Of a stretch of DNA of 64,000 bases, positions 60,879-64,000 are shown piece by piece (within the stretch, counting starts at the first letter, position 1; every line of letters starts with the position of its first letter). The position numbers were made by a program, and so were the translations under genes. Source of the stretch: UBA7455 sp026713185. Its GTDB lineage: Bacteria; Pseudomonadota; Gammaproteobacteria; Pseudomonadales; Azotimanducaceae. Under the pieces are notes generated by a model, which saw only the letters and a list, made by a program, of their open reading frames with translations, was not told the origin of the DNA and made no database searches. The DNA is taken from NCBI GenBank assembly GCA_963665785.1, contig OY762456.1:1984001-2048000 (forward strand). The letters run 5' to 3'.

Positions 60879-63623
60879 ATGAAAGACAGCCAACCCAAAG
60901 TCATTCACCGCAGGAACTATGCGGTACCGCCATATCTGCTTGAAGAGACCGACCTGCATGTGGATATCCATGAACAATCTACTGTTGTGACGACATCTTT
61001 GCAGGTTCGGCGTAATCCCGATGCCGATTCGGTACAACCTGATCTGATATTGAATGGCGGTCAGGACATGGAGACAAGATCAGTCGCTATTGATGGCAGG
61101 GAACTCCTGTCCAATGAATACGGGATCGATGATGAACTGTTGACGGTTTATAACGTACCAGAGTCATTTACGCTGAAAACCCGGGTTGAAATCCGACCGC
61201 AGGACAATTCGGCGCTGGAAGGTTTATATCAATCAGGGGATATGCTCTGTACACAATGTGAAGCAGAGGGTTTTCGGAACATCACATGGTATCTGGACCG
61301 TCCGGATGTGATGTCGAAATTCAGAACCACTATTGTTGCCGACAAAAAAAAGTATCCGGTACTGTTATCAAACGGTAACGACATTGAAAGGGGAGGGATA
61401 AAGGGAGGGGAAGGTGATAGTGAACGTCATTGGGTGACCTGGAAAGACCCATTCAGGAAACCCTCTTATCTGTTTGCTCTGGTTGCAGGTGACCTGGAAC
61501 ACATTGAGGACTCGTTTACCACCATCAGTGGTCGGGAAATCACTCTGAAGATTTTTACCGAGGCTCACAATATCAACAAGGTGGACTATGCGATGACGAG
61601 TCTGAAGAACGCCATGGCCTGGGATGAACGGGTTTATGGTCGTGAATATGACCTGGACATCTTCATGATAGTGGCTGTGGAAAGTTTCAATATGGGAGCA
61701 ATGGAGAACAAGGGGCTCAATATCTTTAACACATCCTGTGTACTGGCCCGTCCCGACACTACCACGGATGCAGCCTATCAACGGGTAGAGGGTGTTATTG
61801 CTCATGAATATTTTCACAACTGGTCGGGGAATAGAGTGACCTGTCGTGACTGGTTTCAACTGAGTCTTAAGGAAGGATTTACCGTATTTCGTGATCAGGA
61901 GTTTTCATCCGATATGGGTTCTCCGACGGTTTGTCGAGTACAGGATGTCTCTGTGTTAAGGAACTCACAATTCCCGGAGGATGCAGGACCAATGGCACAT
62001 CCTGTCCGCCCGGATTCATATATGGAAATTAATAATTTTTATACTCCGACGGTATACGAAAAAGGCGCGGAAGTCGTGCGCATGATCCGGACCCTGTCCG
62101 GCAAGGAACGATTTCGAAAGGGAACTGATCTGTATTTCAAGCGGCATGATGGTCAGGCGGTGACGACAGAGGATTTTGTCAGAGCGATAGAAGATGCCAA
62201 TGATATGGATCTTACCCGGTTCAGAACATGGTATCGTCAGGCAGGTACGCCCGTGCTGGACATCTCCAGTCGCTATGATGAGTCTGAGGGGGTCATGACG
62301 TTGACGGTCCATCAGTCCTGTCCACCCTCACCGGGACAGAAAGAGAAGGGTCCATACCATATGCCGCTGGCTGTCGGATTGCTGGATGAGTCAGGCTCGG
62401 ACATCCCGTTTACGGTGGATAAACCGGACATCTCCAGCATAGTCGCAGATGATGATGCATATACGGTTGTGCTGAACATCACAGAACCGTCTCGTGAGTT
62501 TACGCTTGAAGGTATCGGTCAGAAACCTGTTCTTTCACTGCTGCGCGGTTTCTCAGCGCCGGTAAAACTGAACTATGACTATACCCGGGATGAATTGACA
62601 TTCCTGATGATCCACGACAATGATGGCTTCGCCCGTTGGGAAGCAGGGCAACGCCTCGGTGTTGACATCATCCAGGAAGTTGTGGAGCAGATTCGGTCAG
62701 TGTCAGAGATTACAGTTGACTCGCGTCTGATCTCAGCGTTCGAGAACAACCTGAATCAGGCTGTCGAACGTGACCAGGATGGATCGTTGGATAAGGCCAT
62801 GATTGCTGCAATGCTGGAATTGCCCACTGAAACCTGGTTGGCGGAACTCGCCGATATCGCTGATGTGGATGCAATTCATCAGGCGCGAGAGACCGTATGT
62901 GACGAGATCGCTTCCAGACTTGGCGGGCTGTTGTTGAAGGTATATCGATTGAATCAGTCCAGGGAAGCATATCGACCCGAGGCAGATGCCATTGCCCGTC
63001 GTTCATTGAAGAACATCGCACTGGGTTATCTGATGCAACCGGTTGACGGGAAGATGACGCCACTGTGTGTTGAGCAGTTTGAGCAGGCAGACAACATGAC
63101 TGATGCATCAAGTGCTATTCGGGCACTGACAGGTTGTGCGGCGGAGGCAGCACGGGAACCGGCAGAGAAGGCGCTGAAGGAATTCTACAACCGCTGGGTG
63201 GATGAAGCACTGGTGATTGATCAATGGTTCACCATACAGGCGTCCTGTCAATTGCCGGGCACCCTGGATCGTGTCAAGTCATTGATGGAGCATGAGGCAT
63301 TTGATATCAGAAATCCAAACCGGGTGCAGTACCTGGTGAATGGATTCACTTTAAATAATAACGTGAACTTTCATAGCGTAGACGGTTCGGGATATGAATT
63401 TCTGGCAGACCGTGTGCTTGAACTGGACCAGTTCAACCCGAGGGTGGCAGCGAGGATTCTGGGACCGTTGACGCGCTGGCGTAAATTCGATGTTCAGCGA
63501 CGTATACTGATGACGGAACAATTGGAGCGTATCAAGGAGACAGAAAATCTGTCCCGTGATGTTTTTGAAATTGTCAGTAAGAGCCTTCAGCCACCCGGGG
63601 ATAACCACAGAGCAGTCACATAA
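60879..63623 (+). CDS. pepN: Aminopeptidase N
   Basis: This zinc aminopeptidase (M1 family) removes N-terminal residues from peptides in the cytoplasm. The 914-residue protein has the substrate motif GAMENKG at 273-279, the zinc motif HEYFHNW at 309-315 with the second Glu at 332 (LKEGFTVF), and the C-terminal alpha-solenoid with NPNRVQYLVNGFTLNN and VQRRILMTEQLERI, as in E. coli PepN (about 870). The extra length is mostly in loops. Confidence 0.95.
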   Translation: MKDSQPKVIHRRNYAVPPYLLEETDLHVDIHEQSTVVTTSLQVRRNPDADSVQPDLILNGGQDMETRSVAIDGRELLSNEYGIDDELLTVYNVPESFTLKTRVEIRPQDNSALEGLYQSGDMLCTQCEAEGFRNITWYLDRPDVMSKFRTTIVADKKKYPVLLSNGNDIERGGIKGGEGDSERHWVTWKDPFRKPSYLFALVAGDLEHIEDSFTTISGREITLKIFTEAHNINKVDYAMTSLKNAMAWDERVYGREYDLDIFMIVAVESFNMGAMENKGLNIFNTSCVLARPDTTTDAAYQRVEGVIAHEYFHNWSGNRVTCRDWFQLSLKEGFTVFRDQEFSSDMGSPTVCRVQDVSVLRNSQFPEDAGPMAHPVRPDSYMEINNFYTPTVYEKGAEVVRMIRTLSGKERFRKGTDLYFKRHDGQAVTTEDFVRAIEDANDMDLTRFRTWYRQAGTPVLDISSRYDESEGVMTLTVHQSCPPSPGQKEKGPYHMPLAVGLLDESGSDIPFTVDKPDISSIVADDDAYTVVLNITEPSREFTLEGIGQKPVLSLLRGFSAPVKLNYDYTRDELTFLMIHDNDGFARWEAGQRLGVDIIQEVVEQIRSVSEITVDSRLISAFENNLNQAVERDQDGSLDKAMIAAMLELPTETWLAELADIADVDAIHQARETVCDEIASRLGGLLLKVYRLNQSREAYRPEADAIARRSLKNIALGYLMQPVDGKMTPLCVEQFEQADNMTDASSAIRALTGCAAEAAREPAEKALKEFYNRWVDEALVIDQWFTIQASCQLPGTLDRVKSLMEHEAFDIRNPNRVQYLVNGFTLNNNVNFHSVDGSGYEFLADRVLELDQFNPRVAARILGPLTRWRKFDVQRRILMTEQLERIKETENLSRDVFEIVSKSLQPPGDNHRAVT

Positions 63624-63635
63624 ATCTGCGATAAC

Positions 63636-64000
63636 TCAATGGGGATTCAATTCACTAAGCAGATCAGGTCTGGAGACTGATTCTTTTTTTGGGTCTCTGA
63701 GTTCTTCCACAAGTTTCAACAAATCTGCACCCCGCCAGTCCTGCTCCCCGTCACTCGTGAAGAGCACACTTTCAAGTTTTCTGATTTCATCATTTAAATC
63801 ATCACGCTTAAGACGTTGTTGCAATGCCTGCAGAGAACCGGTGTTGAATCTGGCGTTTGCCCACAGGAAGAGATAGCGATGGGCATCGGTTGCCTGATTG
63901 TCTTTACATGCCCTGCTTAAATTGAGATAGAGCTGGTCTTCATCCGGCTGGAAATCAGTCGCAGTGTTTTCGGGATCCCCGGGAACATCTGCCATCGTTC
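63636..64000 (-). CDS. BatD-like protein, C-terminal part (5' end outside window)
   Basis: The frame is open to the window edge on the minus strand, so only the last ~120 residues are seen and the internal ATG at 63995 is not taken as the start. The visible part (LYLNLSRACKDNQATDAHRY, LFLWANARFN, then LRDPKKESVSRPDLLSELN) resembles the cytoplasmic C-terminal domain of BatD (oxygen-tolerance protein) of the Bat operon, with LESVLF and DWRGADLL. This is a family-level guess from a partial sequence. It is convergent with pepN. Confidence 0.5.
   Translation of the reverse strand, partial: TMADVPGDPENTATDFQPDEDQLYLNLSRACKDNQATDAHRYLFLWANARFNTGSLQALQQRLKRDDLNDEIRKLESVLFTSDGEQDWRGADLLKLVEELRDPKKESVSRPDLLSELNPH

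Overview
The window reads as chromosomal DNA of a gammaproteobacterium, probably free-living and aerobic. Evidence for this is Lnt, a PyrB that begins like the marine gammaproteobacterial type, an E. coli-like MetA, CysD/CysN with a fused APS kinase, glutathione reductase, PepN, a TonB-dependent receptor and tRNAs with encoded CCA ends. I do not assign a genus. About 60 genes or gene remnants are supported.

Layout. (1) 1-3.0 kb: the 3' part of a beta-propeller-like protein, then lnt. (2) 3.2-12.6 kb: nine tightly packed genes on one strand: two membrane or exported proteins, a BON-like exported protein, a TPR/PEGA-type exported protein, a membrane-anchored PEGA plus FGE-fold protein, a small exported protein, a MotA/TolQ/ExbB-type proton channel and two von Willebrand A (VWA) proteins. 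The single N-terminal helix of each VWA protein carries a TolR/ExbD-like SFLD motif. This looks like an undescribed ion-driven envelope machine and is the main finding. (3) 12.8-17 kb: coxG-S-L-M for a form II (AYRGAGR) molybdenum hydroxylase. Its likely maturation genes, mocA-like and xdhC, lie at 57.8-59.5 kb. (4) 17-26.3 kb: an accessory region. It holds a CinA-like/NadD-like fusion, a decayed type I-E CRISPR locus (seven-repeat array, a metallopeptidase element apparently inserted in a spacer, and cas3 cut off exactly at a CRISPR repeat), an HNH endonuclease gene with a 3' remnant on the other side of the array, and a two-gene type II restriction-modification system. (5) 26.3-35.5 kb: leuB, a NamZ-type muramidase, glutathione reductase, a nucleotide-carrier-like transporter, a Phd/Doc toxin-antitoxin pair, and a C39-peptidase ABC exporter with its HlyD-type adaptor. 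(6) 35.6-45.2 kb: acyl-CoA dehydrogenase, SDR, metA behind a SAM-II-like riboswitch and terminator, a DUF35 protein plus thiolase, a phosphoesterase, DUF1285, ETF-QO and EtfBA. (7) 45.2-64 kb: nucleoside hydrolase, pyrB, rmlD, a degenerate ATP-sulfurylase/APS-kinase fusion, cysNC and cysD, tRNA-Val, tRNA-Asp, a TonB receptor, cysE, nadK, the Mo-enzyme maturation pair, a DUF1640 protein, a rhomboid protease, pepN and the 3' end of a BatD-like gene.

How the genes fit together. Acyl-CoA dehydrogenase, EtfBA and ETF-QO form a route from acyl-CoA oxidation to the quinone pool, and the thiolase/DUF35 pair belongs to the same acyl-CoA chemistry. CysD, CysNC, CysE and riboswitch-controlled MetA form a sulfur assimilation and methionine cluster. 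The CRISPR locus is probably inactive, because no complete cas gene remains here. All function assignments come from reading motifs in the translated sequence. No database search was run.
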